NCBI GenBank assembly: GCA_015654675.1 | Contig: JAATGM010000005.1 | Span: forward strand, 62,001 to 126,000 | Reading direction: 5' to 3' | DNA from: Planctomycetota bacterium | Lineage (GTDB): Bacteria > Planctomycetota > Phycisphaerae > UBA1845 > UTPLA1 | Length of the DNA stretch: 64,000 bases | Shown here: in pieces, positions 52,159 to 60,918 of the stretch | Layout: the number at the start of each line of letters is the position of its first letter | Position numbering within the stretch: position 1 is the stretch's first letter | Made by a program: the position numbers and the translations under genes | The notes under the pieces: model-generated | The model's input: only the letters and a program-made list of their open reading frames with translations | The model's database searches: none | What the model was told of the DNA's origin: nothing

Positions 52159-53348
52159 GCTTGCTTCGCATACGCAGTGTGCCACGCACGCCGTGCTTCG
52201 TCCATGACATCGCGCAGCGCCGCCGAGTGCTTGCGAGCCGCCGCCGCGCAGTCGTCAAACTCCGGCGAAGCGATAACGACACTGCCGGCTCGCCGGCCGA
52301 CCTTGACGCGGATGGTTCCAAAGCGCGTCTCGACCGGGTCAATGGTCCGGGCAAGCGTGCTCCGGCGGCAGTTGTATCGCCGCACGCCGAACGTCGTCGT
52401 CTCGACGAACAGGATGCTCTCAAGAGCGTCGGCAAGTTGCGGCGTCGCGATGTCGGAAAGCTTGAGCCCGGGCCGGCTCTTCTTCATGGTGATAGCGCTG
52501 GTCGCAACGTCGAGCGCACCTGCCTCAAGCAGTCGATCTGTGACGTAGCCGATGGTCTGCGGGGTCGTATCGTCGAGGTTGGCTTCAAGGACGACAACTT
52601 CGTCGCTTTCCGCGCCATCAGCGGACGCTTCGCTAATAAGCACGCGCAGCAGGTTGGGCCGCGTCTGGCCCTCGCGTGTGCCGGCCCCATAGCCGATGGC
52701 CGCCAGTTTCATATTCGGAAGCGGCCCGAATCGCTGGGCGAGGGTTGTGAGAATAGCCGCGCCGGTAGGCGTCGTAAGCTCGCCGGGCTCATCGGTAGCA
52801 AGGATGGGAATGCCCTTTAGCAGTGCAGCCGTGCCAGGCGCCGGAACGGGCATGATGCCATGCTCGCATTTGACAGTGCCATGGCCGGTCGGGATGGCGG
52901 AGCATTCGACTCGCGTAATGCCGAGCCGATGGAGTCCCGCAACCGCGCCGACGACATCGACGATGGCATCGACTGCGCCGACTTCGTGGAAGTGGACCTT
53001 CTCGATGGTGCTGTTGTGCGCAGCCGCTTCGGCCTCAGCCAGGCGCGTGAAGATGGCCCGGGCCTGCGTGCGAACGGCATCGGAGAGCGAAGACTTGTCC
53101 AGGATCTCAACGATGTGCTTCAAGTGTCGATGCCCCGGTTTGCCGGTCATACGAACGTCGACCTTGGTAGCCGCAAAGCCCTGCTTCTTGATCTTTTGGA
53201 TGTCGAGCGAGTAATCGGCGAGGTTCAGCTTCGCCAGTTCTTCGCGAAGTGCGTCGGCCGGCAGGCCGGCGTCAACCAGCGCCCCAAGGATCATGTCTCC
53301 GCTGGCGCCGCTGAAGCAGTCAAAGTAGGCAAGTTTCATACTTGGCAT
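52155..53348 (-). CDS. larC: Nickel-pincer cofactor biosynthesis protein LarC
   Basis: A 397-residue LarC: it inserts nickel into the pincer cofactor of lactate racemase-type enzymes. Recognisable blocks are LAYFDCFSGASGDMILGALVDAG, HRHLKHIVEIL, KVHFHEVGAVDAIVDVVGA and TPTGAAIL, then the C-terminal VVVLEANLDDTTPQTIGYV half. In some bacteria larC is split by a programmed frameshift; here it is one frame. larB and larE are not in the window. The start is ATG 53348 (AGGGAG just upstream) or the ATG at 53339. Confidence 0.93.
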   Translation of the reverse strand: MPSMKLAYFDCFSGASGDMILGALVDAGLPADALREELAKLNLADYSLDIQKIKKQGFAATKVDVRMTGKPGHRHLKHIVEILDKSSLSDAVRTQARAIFTRLAEAEAAAHNSTIEKVHFHEVGAVDAIVDVVGAVAGLHRLGITRVECSAIPTGHGTVKCEHGIMPVPAPGTAALLKGIPILATDEPGELTTPTGAAILTTLAQRFGPLPNMKLAAIGYGAGTREGQTRPNLLRVLISEASADGAESDEVVVLEANLDDTTPQTIGYVTDRLLEAGALDVATSAITMKKSRPGLKLSDIATPQLADALESILFVETTTFGVRRYNCRRSTLARTIDPVETRFGTIRVKVGRRAGSVVIASPEFDDCAAAARKHSAALRDVMDEARRAWHTAYAKQA

Positions 53349-53448
53349 TTTCTCCCTTGGGGGAGCGTAATGCGCGTTTGCAGGCGCGGCAACGCAGGCC
53401 CGTTTCTCTATAATCGGCGCGGGGCACGTCGAGCCGCGGAGTCGCCGC

Positions 53449-54327
53449 ATGCCTGTTCGCTCACCGGTTGTCGCGGGACGCTTCTACCCATCGCGAGCGG
53501 CGGACTGCCGACGTGAGCTTGAAGCGAGTCTACCTCAAGCGGGCCAGCTGCCCGAAATCGCAGGCCAGGTAATCGGCGGCATCGGCCCGCATGCCGGCTG
53601 GGCCTGCAGCGGCGCGGTCATGGCCATGACGGCCGAGGCATTGGGCCGGAGGCGGGGAGTCAGAGCAGTGATTGTGTTTGGGGCCGTGCATGTACGGGGG
53701 GTAAACGCGGCAGCGGTGTATCCGTCGGGAGCTTGGGAAGCGCCGCTGGGCGCCTCGAAGATCGATGAGGAACTGGCCGGGGCGATCGTGGCGGCGGGCA
53801 TTGCGGCGAATCCGGAAGCCCACCAATTCGAACACAGCATCGAGGTTCAGATACCGTTTGTTCAGCACTATCTGCCAGAGGCCAAGATCGTGCCGATCAT
53901 GGTTCCTCCCGACGACGAGGCCCACGAAGTCGGTGCTGCGGTCGCGCGGGTCTGTCGCGCGGCCGACGCGGAAGTGCTCTTCCTGGGATCAAGCGATCTG
54001 ACGCACTATGGCCCGGCATACGACTTTATGCCGAAGGGTGTCGGCGCCGCGGGGCTCGGCTGGGCGAAGGAGCACAATGACAGGCGGATGATCGAGGCGA
54101 TGCTTCGCATGGATGCGGCGGCCATCGTCCCCGAGGCCGAAGCGCACTGGAACGCCTGCGGTGCGGGCGCGATCGCGGCAACAATTGCGGCATGTCTCGA
54201 ATCGGGGGCCAACGAAGCCGCGCTCCTCCGGCACACAACCAGCTACGAAGTCCTGCGCGAGCGACTGGGAGAACCCGCGGAAGACGCGGTGGGATATGCG
54301 GGCGTGGCGTTCTCAAGGGTTGATTAG
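53449..54327 (+). CDS. amrB: AmmeMemoRadiSam system protein B (Memo family)
   Basis: A 292-residue Memo-fold protein. The family motifs are SPVVAGRFYPS, GPHAGWACSG, FGAVHVRG, FEHSIEVQIPFV and SSDLTHYGP. Its metal-binding histidines are visible in these blocks. AmrB usually occurs with AmrA and a radical SAM protein, but neither is seen nearby. It is divergent from larC over 100 bp, with the 3' end overlapping rsmB by 4 bases. Confidence 0.93.
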   Translation: MPVRSPVVAGRFYPSRAADCRRELEASLPQAGQLPEIAGQVIGGIGPHAGWACSGAVMAMTAEALGRRRGVRAVIVFGAVHVRGVNAAAVYPSGAWEAPLGASKIDEELAGAIVAAGIAANPEAHQFEHSIEVQIPFVQHYLPEAKIVPIMVPPDDEAHEVGAAVARVCRAADAEVLFLGSSDLTHYGPAYDFMPKGVGAAGLGWAKEHNDRRMIEAMLRMDAAAIVPEAEAHWNACGAGAIAATIAACLESGANEAALLRHTTSYEVLRERLGEPAEDAVGYAGVAFSRVD

Positions 54328-55724
54328 GAACTGCGGACCAGCCGGGCCACGAATCCGCCGTCTCGCCAAATCCGTTTGGCGTCGCCGGGGTCGGGTAGCG
54401 TGAGCTGCGAAGATTTGAGCCGCCATCCATGGTTCTGTTTGCAGAAACCCGTCACGACCTCCTCATTTTCCTCCGGCTCGATTGAGCACGTGGCATAGAG
54501 CATGTCGGTTTGGGGGCCGGCGAACCGTGCGGCCTGATCGAGCAGGCGCCGCTGCAGCCGGGCGAGCTTTCGCAAGACATTTGCGTTGAGACGGTAGCGG
54601 GCCTCAGGTCGCCGGGCGAGCGTGCCACTGTTGCTGCAAGGGGCGTCAATCAGGATGACACCCGGCGAAGCGCCCAGCGCTCGGAGCTGGGCTTCGAGTC
54701 CCTCAGCGGGGACGCACATAACGGAGGTCAGTTGGAGCCGAGCCGCGTTGTCGGCCGCCATGCGAAGACGACGGAGATTCGTATCGCTCGCAATGACGAT
54801 CCCGCGATCGTTCATGAGTTCGGCGGCATGCGTCGCCTTTGTCCCCGCACCGGCACAAAGATCGAGTACGAACTCGCCTGACTTTGGCGGCCGGGCAAGC
54901 CATACGGCCTGTGCGGTCGCGTCCTGTGGTTGGCAAAGGCCCTGTTGAAATTCAGCAAGCTGGAGAATCGGTCGATCGAGAACTACCTGTATCGATTGAA
55001 CGCGTGGATCGATGCGCGCCGTGAGTCCGCTCTTGGTCAGTTGCCGGAGCAGGTCGGCTGGTTTGATCCGCCGCGTGTTAGCGCGAAGCACTACCGGCGG
55101 GCGGGCGATATTCATGCGGCAGATGCGTTCGGTCGCTTTATTGTCGAATCGGTCGCTCCATCGACGCACGAGCCACGACGGGGTCGAATTGGTCAACGAC
55201 AGGTAATCAAGCGCGTGCTGCTCGGGATCAGGAAGGATTGGATCTTTGAAGAGGAACCCTCGATCAGCATCGATCGCGAGCCAGCGACGCGGATCGGCAT
55301 TGGGCGGCCGATCCACTCTTTCGCCGCGCGAGCGTAGCAACGCCCGCAGCACGGCATTAACCAGCCCGGCGGGTTTTTGTCCCGCCATTTGCTTCGCCTG
55401 CTCAACCGCGGCATCGACCGCCGCGAAGGCAGGTACTCGGTCGAGCCAGCACAGCTGATAGGCGGCGATCGACAGAATCCAGCGGAAGGGCGGCTCAAGT
55501 CGCGACCATTCGCCGCGAAAGAACTTGCTCGCCACATGCGAAAGCGTCAGCCGATGCCGAAGGACGCCCTGCGTCAACTCGTTCGCGAGCCCCGCGTCGG
55601 CGGCCGAGAGCGCTCCCTCGCGCTGGAGTTGATCCAGTTGTTCAGTCGCAAAGCCCTCGCCTGCATCGACAAGCAATAAAGCTTCAAGAGCGCGATCTCG
55701 GGCGTTGGGTGCGTCTGACTTCAC
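54324..55724 (-). CDS. rsmB: 16S rRNA (cytosine-967-C5)-methyltransferase RsmB
   Basis: A 466-residue enzyme with an N-terminal NusB-like RNA-binding domain (ARDRALEALLLVDAGEGF, LANELTQGVLRHR) and a C-terminal m5C methyltransferase domain. The domain has VLDLCAGAGTKATHAAELM (SAM site), IDAPCSNSGTL and YATCSIEPEENEEVV; the latter two hold the two cysteines of this family. It overlaps fmt by 4 bases and belongs to the def-fmt-rsmB translation operon. Confidence 0.95.
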   Translation of the reverse strand: MKSDAPNARDRALEALLLVDAGEGFATEQLDQLQREGALSAADAGLANELTQGVLRHRLTLSHVASKFFRGEWSRLEPPFRWILSIAAYQLCWLDRVPAFAAVDAAVEQAKQMAGQKPAGLVNAVLRALLRSRGERVDRPPNADPRRWLAIDADRGFLFKDPILPDPEQHALDYLSLTNSTPSWLVRRWSDRFDNKATERICRMNIARPPVVLRANTRRIKPADLLRQLTKSGLTARIDPRVQSIQVVLDRPILQLAEFQQGLCQPQDATAQAVWLARPPKSGEFVLDLCAGAGTKATHAAELMNDRGIVIASDTNLRRLRMAADNAARLQLTSVMCVPAEGLEAQLRALGASPGVILIDAPCSNSGTLARRPEARYRLNANVLRKLARLQRRLLDQAARFAGPQTDMLYATCSIEPEENEEVVTGFCKQNHGWRLKSSQLTLPDPGDAKRIWRDGGFVARLVRSS

Positions 55725-56695
55725 AATCCGGGGGCCTTCGCCGGTTCGACCCGCTCAAAGCGGTCTCCCGGCTTGACGTGCCGCCCGTTCACAAAGCTTC
55801 GCCAGTCCATCAGCTTGCCCGACGCCGGCTTAAGTTCAAGAAGCTCAAGTTCTCCGGCCGCGCACCCGACGTGCAGGACGTCCGTCACATGACCCGCTGC
55901 CGATTGCGGTCGCCCGGCAGCTTCCGCGGGTCGCACACGAGCCAGCGCAACAAGTTCGCTCCGCTTTCCATCGGCGGCGACAAAACGCGCCGCGGCACCC
56001 GGCCATGACCACAGTCCGTTGATCCGCGCCGCGGCCGAGGCCGCCGGCAGCGAAAAATCCGCCCAACCGTCAGACTTTTTCAATTTAGGCGCCGGTGTGG
56101 CTCGACTTGCGTCCTGCTCCTCGCCCGGGTCGTCGGGATTGGCGATCAGTCGATGGAGCGCGGCCTGAAGGCAGTCGCACCCGATCCGTGCCAGTCGATC
56201 GTGCAAATCATCTGCTGTTTCTTCCGGAGCGATCGCTGTTCGGCGCTGAGCCAGAATCGGACCCGCGTCCATTTTCTCGACCAGTCGGAAAATCGTGACC
56301 CCAGATTCGAGTTCGCCATTGAGGACCGCTCGCTGCACAGGCGCAGCCCCTCGATAGGCCGGCAGCAGCGACCCATGCAGGTTGATGATGCCCGCTGGAA
56401 ACATCGTCAGCAGCTCGGCGCCAATTTTCTGACCGAATGCGACGACATACGCGAGATCAACTCGCATCCCGCGCAGTTCGGCCAGAACGTCCGGCGAGTT
56501 CACATCTCCCGGAGTCAGCACGCGAGCCCCCGCCGTCAGGGCATACGCCTTCAACGGCGTCGCCTGCAACGACTTCCCCCGCCCAGCCGGTCGGTCGGGC
56601 TGCGACACCACAGCGACAATCTCATGTCCATCGGACTTCAGCGAGCGAAAGGTCGGCACGCCGAATTCGCCGGAGCCGAGAAAGAGAATTCGCAT
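55721..56695 (-). CDS. fmt: Methionyl-tRNA formyltransferase
   Basis: A 324-residue enzyme that formylates the initiator tRNA using 10-formyl-THF. Visible blocks: FLGSGEFGVPTFRSL, VAVVSQPDRPAGRGK, and NLHGSLLPAYRGAAPVQRAV with the catalytic Asn-His. Further along are IFRLVEKMDAGPIL and the C-terminal domain. It sits 6 bases after def and overlaps rsmB. Confidence 0.96.
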   Translation of the reverse strand: MRILFLGSGEFGVPTFRSLKSDGHEIVAVVSQPDRPAGRGKSLQATPLKAYALTAGARVLTPGDVNSPDVLAELRGMRVDLAYVVAFGQKIGAELLTMFPAGIINLHGSLLPAYRGAAPVQRAVLNGELESGVTIFRLVEKMDAGPILAQRRTAIAPEETADDLHDRLARIGCDCLQAALHRLIANPDDPGEEQDASRATPAPKLKKSDGWADFSLPAASAAARINGLWSWPGAAARFVAADGKRSELVALARVRPAEAAGRPQSAAGHVTDVLHVGCAAGELELLELKPASGKLMDWRSFVNGRHVKPGDRFERVEPAKAPGL

Positions 56696-56701
56696 GCGTT
56701 C

Positions 56702-57244
56702 CTACTTTGCCTTGGCCTTGGGGCGGCTTTTTTTGTAGTCGGCTTCGAGCTGCTTAAGCGAACGACGTGCCTTGAGTTTGTCGGCCTCACTGAAACGGTC
56801 GATGATCAGTTTGCCGTCAAGATGGTCTGTCTCGTGCTGCCAGATTCTGGCCAGTAGTTCCGTCCCGGTCAGCTTGAACTCACGCCCTTCAAGGTTCGTC
56901 GCGGTAATCGTGACTTCCCCGGCGCGGCGAATCACACCGTTCACATGTGGAATGGAAAGGCAGCCCTCGTCAGAATCGATCAGCCCCGACCTGTCCGAAA
57001 GTCGCGGATTGATGAACACCATGTCCTTGGCTGCCTCGCCCCGTGGATTTGAGACGAACAAACGCCACGAAAGACCAACCTGCGGGGCAGCCAGTCCGAC
57101 GCCATCAGCTTCAACCATGAGTTCGAGCATCCGCTTGACGACCTGCTGGACGAGCGGAGTTATCGCTTCGATCGGTTCGGCGACCTGCCGCAAGCGCGGG
57201 TCGGGATAGTTAATGATGGCAAGTTTTTCGACGTTCAGCTTCAA
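56702..57244 (-). CDS. def: Peptide deformylase
   Basis: A metal-dependent deformylase of about 180 residues removing formyl from new proteins. The three motifs are GVGLAAPQVG, EGCLSIP (cysteine ligand) and QHETDHLDG (HExxH). The start is a TTG at 57244 with GGAGAG 7 bases upstream; a TTG at 57259 is less likely. It opens the def-fmt-rsmB operon. Confidence 0.95.
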   Translation of the reverse strand: MKLNVEKLAIINYPDPRLRQVAEPIEAITPLVQQVVKRMLELMVEADGVGLAAPQVGLSWRLFVSNPRGEAAKDMVFINPRLSDRSGLIDSDEGCLSIPHVNGVIRRAGEVTITATNLEGREFKLTGTELLARIWQHETDHLDGKLIIDRFSEADKLKARRSLKQLEADYKKSRPKAKAK

Positions 57245-57361
57245 CCGGGCGCTCTCCAAATCTGGACTCGTATCTTAGGGCGGAATGCGGAGATGGAAAA
57301 CGCGGCGGCTTGCCGACAACGGGAGTTGTGAATAGATTTTAGGGATTCGGACGCCAGTCCG

Positions 57362-58867
57362 ATGGCCCAGCGAGGCGAAGAAGCGGGTCCAGTCTTCCCG
57401 ATGGCCAACGACGCAACCAATTTCAGCGCGGGGGAGCCCTCCGATTCGGTGAAGGCCACCGCGCAAAAGTGCTTCGACCACGCCCGCAAGGTCGGTGAGG
57501 CAAAAAACTACGACTACGCGATCGAGCTCTATATGCAGGGGCTCGCCCTGTGGACTTCAGCCGTTGAAGAGGGGCTGAAGATGCTACGCGTCGTGGGAGT
57601 CGCACGGCGACAGGCGGGCAAGTCCGCTCCCGGATTTCTGACTGTTCGAAAGTTCCCCCTCGGCGGCAAAGACGCCCTGAAAAACCTGCTGGCTGCCTAC
57701 CAGCTCTTTGCACTTGACCCTTTGAACTCGCAGTACCAGGAGGCGATTCTGGTCAACGCCGCAAAACTGGGGCTGGCGCGGGTCGGCTTGTGGATCGCTC
57801 CGATCCTGTGGGAGTCATTTTCCCGTGAGGGGAAGATGGCCGGCGCCCGCTGCGAGGTAATTTTCATTGCCCTGAACGAAGTCGGTGATCGCCTGCAGGC
57901 CGCGGCCGATTACAAAGCCGCCGCTGAGGTGTTTAAGGTCTCGCAGTACTTCGCGGATGTCTGGAAACAGGCCCAGCCCGACCGTCCCGAAGCCCATCGC
58001 GCCGTCAGCGCCGCCAGCAGCAAGCTGACCATCGTGGTGGGGCGATTCGACACCGACGAGGATTTTCGCAGCTCGCTGAAAAACGGCGAGGCGCAGCGCG
58101 ACCAGCATGATCGCCAGCGGAGCGTGCAGCAGGAGGACCGCCTTCGCGAACTCATTGACAAGGCCCGAGCCGACTATCGCGCCAATCCTAACACACCGCT
58201 AAAACTGCTTGCGCTGGTGGACCTGCTCACCCGTCAGGAAATCGAAAGCGAAGAGGACGAGGCCATCGCGCTGCTGAGCGAGGCGTCACAGCGGATTCAG
58301 GATTACGCGCTGAAATTCAAAGCGGACGACATCCGCGTGCGGCGGCTGCGGCGTCGCGAGCGGGAAGCAATCGACAAACATCGCGCGGCCCCACAGGACG
58401 CCGCTCTGAAACACGACGCCGAGCGAGTAAGGCGATCTCGCGTCGAAGAAGAGCTAAAGGTCATTGAAGACCGCATCGCCCACTATCCGACAGACATGCG
58501 CCTGCGCTACGAATTGGGGGTGCGGCTGTTCGAAATGGGCCGGATCGATGACGCGATCCCGGTTTTTCAGCAGGCCCAGAGCGAACCCAAACGCCGCGAC
58601 CATGCCCGGCTGTACATCGGGCGATGCTTCTACGAAAAAAAATTCTACGCCCAGGCCGAAAACGTCTTCCGTCAAACCCTTGGCGAGCATGAACTGAAGA
58701 ACGACGAAGTCGGAAAAGAGCTCCAATACTGGCTCGCCCGAGCGCTCGATGCGGCCGGCAAATCGGCCGAGGCGGGCGGGGTCTATGGCCAATTAATCCA
58801 GATCGATTACAATTATCGCGACGCGCGGTTGCGGTTTGAAAAGCTGAACGACGGCGGCGCGGGATAG
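57362..58867 (+). CDS. Large TPR-like protein of unknown function
   Basis: A 501-residue cytosolic protein rich in helical pairs. It has ACDxxKxF-type repeats in the first part (CFDHARKVGEAKNYDYAIELYMQGLALW) and a charged coiled-coil middle (about 235-370, RLREL, RRLRRREREAI). C-terminal tetratricopeptide repeats follow (DMRLRYELGVRLFEMGRIDDAIPVFQQA, ARLYIGRCFYEKKFYAQAENVFRQTL). It may be a scaffold. The start is uncertain; the ATG at 57401 gives a plausible alternative. It is 26 bases from rpsT. Confidence 0.78.
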   Translation: MAQRGEEAGPVFPMANDATNFSAGEPSDSVKATAQKCFDHARKVGEAKNYDYAIELYMQGLALWTSAVEEGLKMLRVVGVARRQAGKSAPGFLTVRKFPLGGKDALKNLLAAYQLFALDPLNSQYQEAILVNAAKLGLARVGLWIAPILWESFSREGKMAGARCEVIFIALNEVGDRLQAAADYKAAAEVFKVSQYFADVWKQAQPDRPEAHRAVSAASSKLTIVVGRFDTDEDFRSSLKNGEAQRDQHDRQRSVQQEDRLRELIDKARADYRANPNTPLKLLALVDLLTRQEIESEEDEAIALLSEASQRIQDYALKFKADDIRVRRLRRREREAIDKHRAAPQDAALKHDAERVRRSRVEEELKVIEDRIAHYPTDMRLRYELGVRLFEMGRIDDAIPVFQQAQSEPKRRDHARLYIGRCFYEKKFYAQAENVFRQTLGEHELKNDEVGKELQYWLARALDAAGKSAEAGGVYGQLIQIDYNYRDARLRFEKLNDGGAG

Positions 58868-58892
58868 AACAGAGCATTGAGAGGTAAGTCCA

Positions 58893-59210
58893 GTGGCGAA
58901 GCGATCGTTGTCGTCGATGAAGCGGGTGCGGCAGACTGTAAAGCGCGCCGAACGAAACAAGAGCCGGCGCAGTGCGCTCAAGAGCCAGGTACGGTCATTC
59001 CTGGATGCCGCCGATACCGGCAAGGCCGACGCGGCCTCGAAGGAATTTCTGGCCGCCAGCGCCCTGATCGATCGGGCAGCCTCGCACGGCATCATCCACA
59101 AGAACACCGCCGGCCGTCGTAAGAGTCGGCTCGCCAAGCGCCTGAACGCGCTGAAGTCGGGCGGCGCTAAGACGCCTGCAAAGCCCACGAAGCCGGCCGC
59201 CAAGAAGTAA
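58893..59210 (+). CDS. rpsT: 30S ribosomal protein S20
   Basis: A 105-residue basic protein that binds 16S rRNA early in small-subunit assembly. The family features are KRVRQTVKRAERNKSRRSALKS, SALIDRAASHGIIHKNTAGRRKSRLAKRL and a lysine-rich tail that here is longer than usual (KTPAKPTKPAAKK). Translation starts at GTG with GAGGT upstream. Confidence 0.97.
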   Translation: MAKRSLSSMKRVRQTVKRAERNKSRRSALKSQVRSFLDAADTGKADAASKEFLAASALIDRAASHGIIHKNTAGRRKSRLAKRLNALKSGGAKTPAKPTKPAAKK

Positions 59211-59249
59211 CCGACGGAAAGTTCTGGGGGGCGGCGGGCTGGATGTGCG

Positions 59250-59822
59250 ATGGAGCCCGCATCCAAATCCTACGTTTCACGAGCTGGATTGAAACTGGAG
59301 GCAGCGCTGCGCGCATTCGGCGTCAACGTCCATGGCCGAATCTGCGCGGACTTGGGTTCTAATGCGGGCGGATTCGTCGATTGCCTCTCGAAACACGGGG
59401 CGGCCAAGGTCTACGCCATAGAGCGCGGCTACGGGGTACTCGACTACCGCCTGCGACGCGACGCACGCGTGGTTGTGATGGAACGAACCAGCGCGCTAAG
59501 CGTGACACTTCCGGAGCGGGTCTCGTTGGTGACGATCGACGTCGGTTGGACGCGGCAGCGGCTGGTCTTGCCGGCTGCATTGCGGATGCTGTCGGCAGGC
59601 GGAGAAATCGTGTCGCTGATCAAGCCGCACTACGAAGCAGAAGCCGGACAACTGGACGGCGGGGTGTTGCGATCGGAGCACATTACGGGCGTGCTGGAGC
59701 GATTGCGTCACGATGTGTCGGGACTGGGGCTGGTCGTGGCAAGTGAGCTTGAGAGCCCGATCGAGGGGCGCGGCGGCAACCGGGAGTGGCTGTGGCTGAT
59801 TCGACCTGAGGCCAGAGCGTAA
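59250..59822 (+). CDS. TlyA-like rRNA 2'-O-methyltransferase lacking an S4 domain
   Basis: A 190-residue FtsJ/TlyA-type methyltransferase. It begins YVSRAGLKLEAALRAFG, the linker that in TlyA joins the S4 domain, then ADLGSNAGGFVDCL (SAM site), VYAIERGYGVLDYRLR, SLVTIDVGWTRQRLVLPA and IVSLIKPHYE. TlyA proteins of about 270 residues carry an N-terminal S4 RNA-binding domain; this one is missing it. GGFVD stands where TlyA has GGFTD. The target (rRNA in TlyA) is uncertain. It starts 39 bases after rpsT. Confidence 0.85.
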   Translation: MEPASKSYVSRAGLKLEAALRAFGVNVHGRICADLGSNAGGFVDCLSKHGAAKVYAIERGYGVLDYRLRRDARVVVMERTSALSVTLPERVSLVTIDVGWTRQRLVLPAALRMLSAGGEIVSLIKPHYEAEAGQLDGGVLRSEHITGVLERLRHDVSGLGLVVASELESPIEGRGGNREWLWLIRPEARA

Positions 59823-59899
59823 ACAAATTTCAGCGTGAAAAAGTATTGGTTCGCGGCGTTAAGATGGGGGTAAGCGAGTCAATCAAGCAGGGATCGGAC

Positions 59900-60433
59900 A
59901 TGCACCAACCATTGTCACGCCGCGATTTTGTGGACTTTGGAACGCGGGCCTGTGTGGCCGGGGTAGTGGGCGGCGCATGGTCCGCTACGGCCCTGGCGGC
60001 GGAGGGAACCGCACAACCGGCTCCAGCCAGGGAAAAGCCAAAACGGCCACCCGCTCTTGAATCGGAGCTAGTACGCGAGTTCGTCGCGGCCGCGCACAGC
60101 GACTTGCCGAAGACCAAGCTGATGCTTGAGAAGCAACCGCGCCTGATCAACGCCACGTGGGACTGGAGCGAGGGCGATTTTGAGACTGCCCTGGGCGGCG
60201 CCTCGCACATGGGACGGCCGGACATTGCCAATTATTTACTGGCTCACGGCGCACGCCTCGACATTTTCGCCGCTGCGATGCTCGGGCAGCTTGAAATCGT
60301 GAAGGCGGCAGTGACGTCCTATCCCGACATCGTTCGCGTTCCCGGCCCGCATGGTATCCCGCTGATTAAGCACGCCGAGGCGGGTGGGAGCGGGTCGAAC
60401 CAGGTGCTGATTTTCTTGAAGTCGCTCGGGTAA
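59900..60433 (+). CDS. Tat-exported small ankyrin-repeat protein
   Basis: A 177-residue protein with a twin-arginine signal (SRRDFVDFG, then a hydrophobic stretch to ATALAAEG, residues 1-35). The mature part has one or two ankyrin-type repeats (GDFETALGGASHMGRPDIANYLLAHGARLD). The role is unknown. The start is the ATG at 59900 (AGGG upstream); an ATG at 59864 adds 12 residues before the twin-arginine motif. Confidence 0.7.
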   Translation: MHQPLSRRDFVDFGTRACVAGVVGGAWSATALAAEGTAQPAPAREKPKRPPALESELVREFVAAAHSDLPKTKLMLEKQPRLINATWDWSEGDFETALGGASHMGRPDIANYLLAHGARLDIFAAAMLGQLEIVKAAVTSYPDIVRVPGPHGIPLIKHAEAGGSGSNQVLIFLKSLG

Positions 60434-60451
60434 TAGGTGGGGTGATGGGTT

Positions 60452-60910
60452 TCAGTCAGGGTATGTGCGGTCGCGGACGATCTTCCAGTCGTCCTTGAAT
60501 CTAACCATATCAAGAATGAAGTAGCCCGTGCTCGCGACGTCGCCGCCGCGCCGCACTTCGTAGCGACCGGTGACGGTGGCGGTATCACGATCGATCAACT
60601 TCGCGTCCGTCCCGAGGAAACACAGCGTTCCCATCTCGGCGGCATCTCGATATCGCGCGTGATAGCGCTGCGAGACGGCCTTCCAACCACGAGTGATGCT
60701 GGGCTGTGTCGTTGCTTTCGACTCGCCCGCGCGCGGAAACGCCACAAAAGTCAGGTCGTCGTTTTGCCAGTAGGCATTCATGAAGCCGTCGAGATCGCCG
60801 TGGCTCCACGCCCGGGCCTGCTGATCCAACGTCTGTTTGATTTGATCGACCGGTCCGATGACCGTGCAACCGGCAAGGCAAAGGATTAAAGCCAGGGCGA
60901 GTCGCTTCAC
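60452..60910 (-). CDS. SnoaL/DUF4440-like lipoprotein
   Basis: A 152-residue lipoprotein with the signal MKRLALALILCLAGC (lipid cysteine at residue 15). The mature part is an NTF2-like fold (LDQQARAWSHGDLDGFMNAYWQNDDLTFVAF, WKAVSQRYHARYRD, TGYFILDMVRFKDDWKIVRDRTY), related to SnoaL-like proteins. The ligand is unknown. It starts 8 bases after serS ends, so it may share the serS transcript. Confidence 0.8.
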   Translation of the reverse strand: MKRLALALILCLAGCTVIGPVDQIKQTLDQQARAWSHGDLDGFMNAYWQNDDLTFVAFPRAGESKATTQPSITRGWKAVSQRYHARYRDAAEMGTLCFLGTDAKLIDRDTATVTGRYEVRRGGDVASTGYFILDMVRFKDDWKIVRDRTYPD

Positions 60911-60918
60911 GGCAAGGC

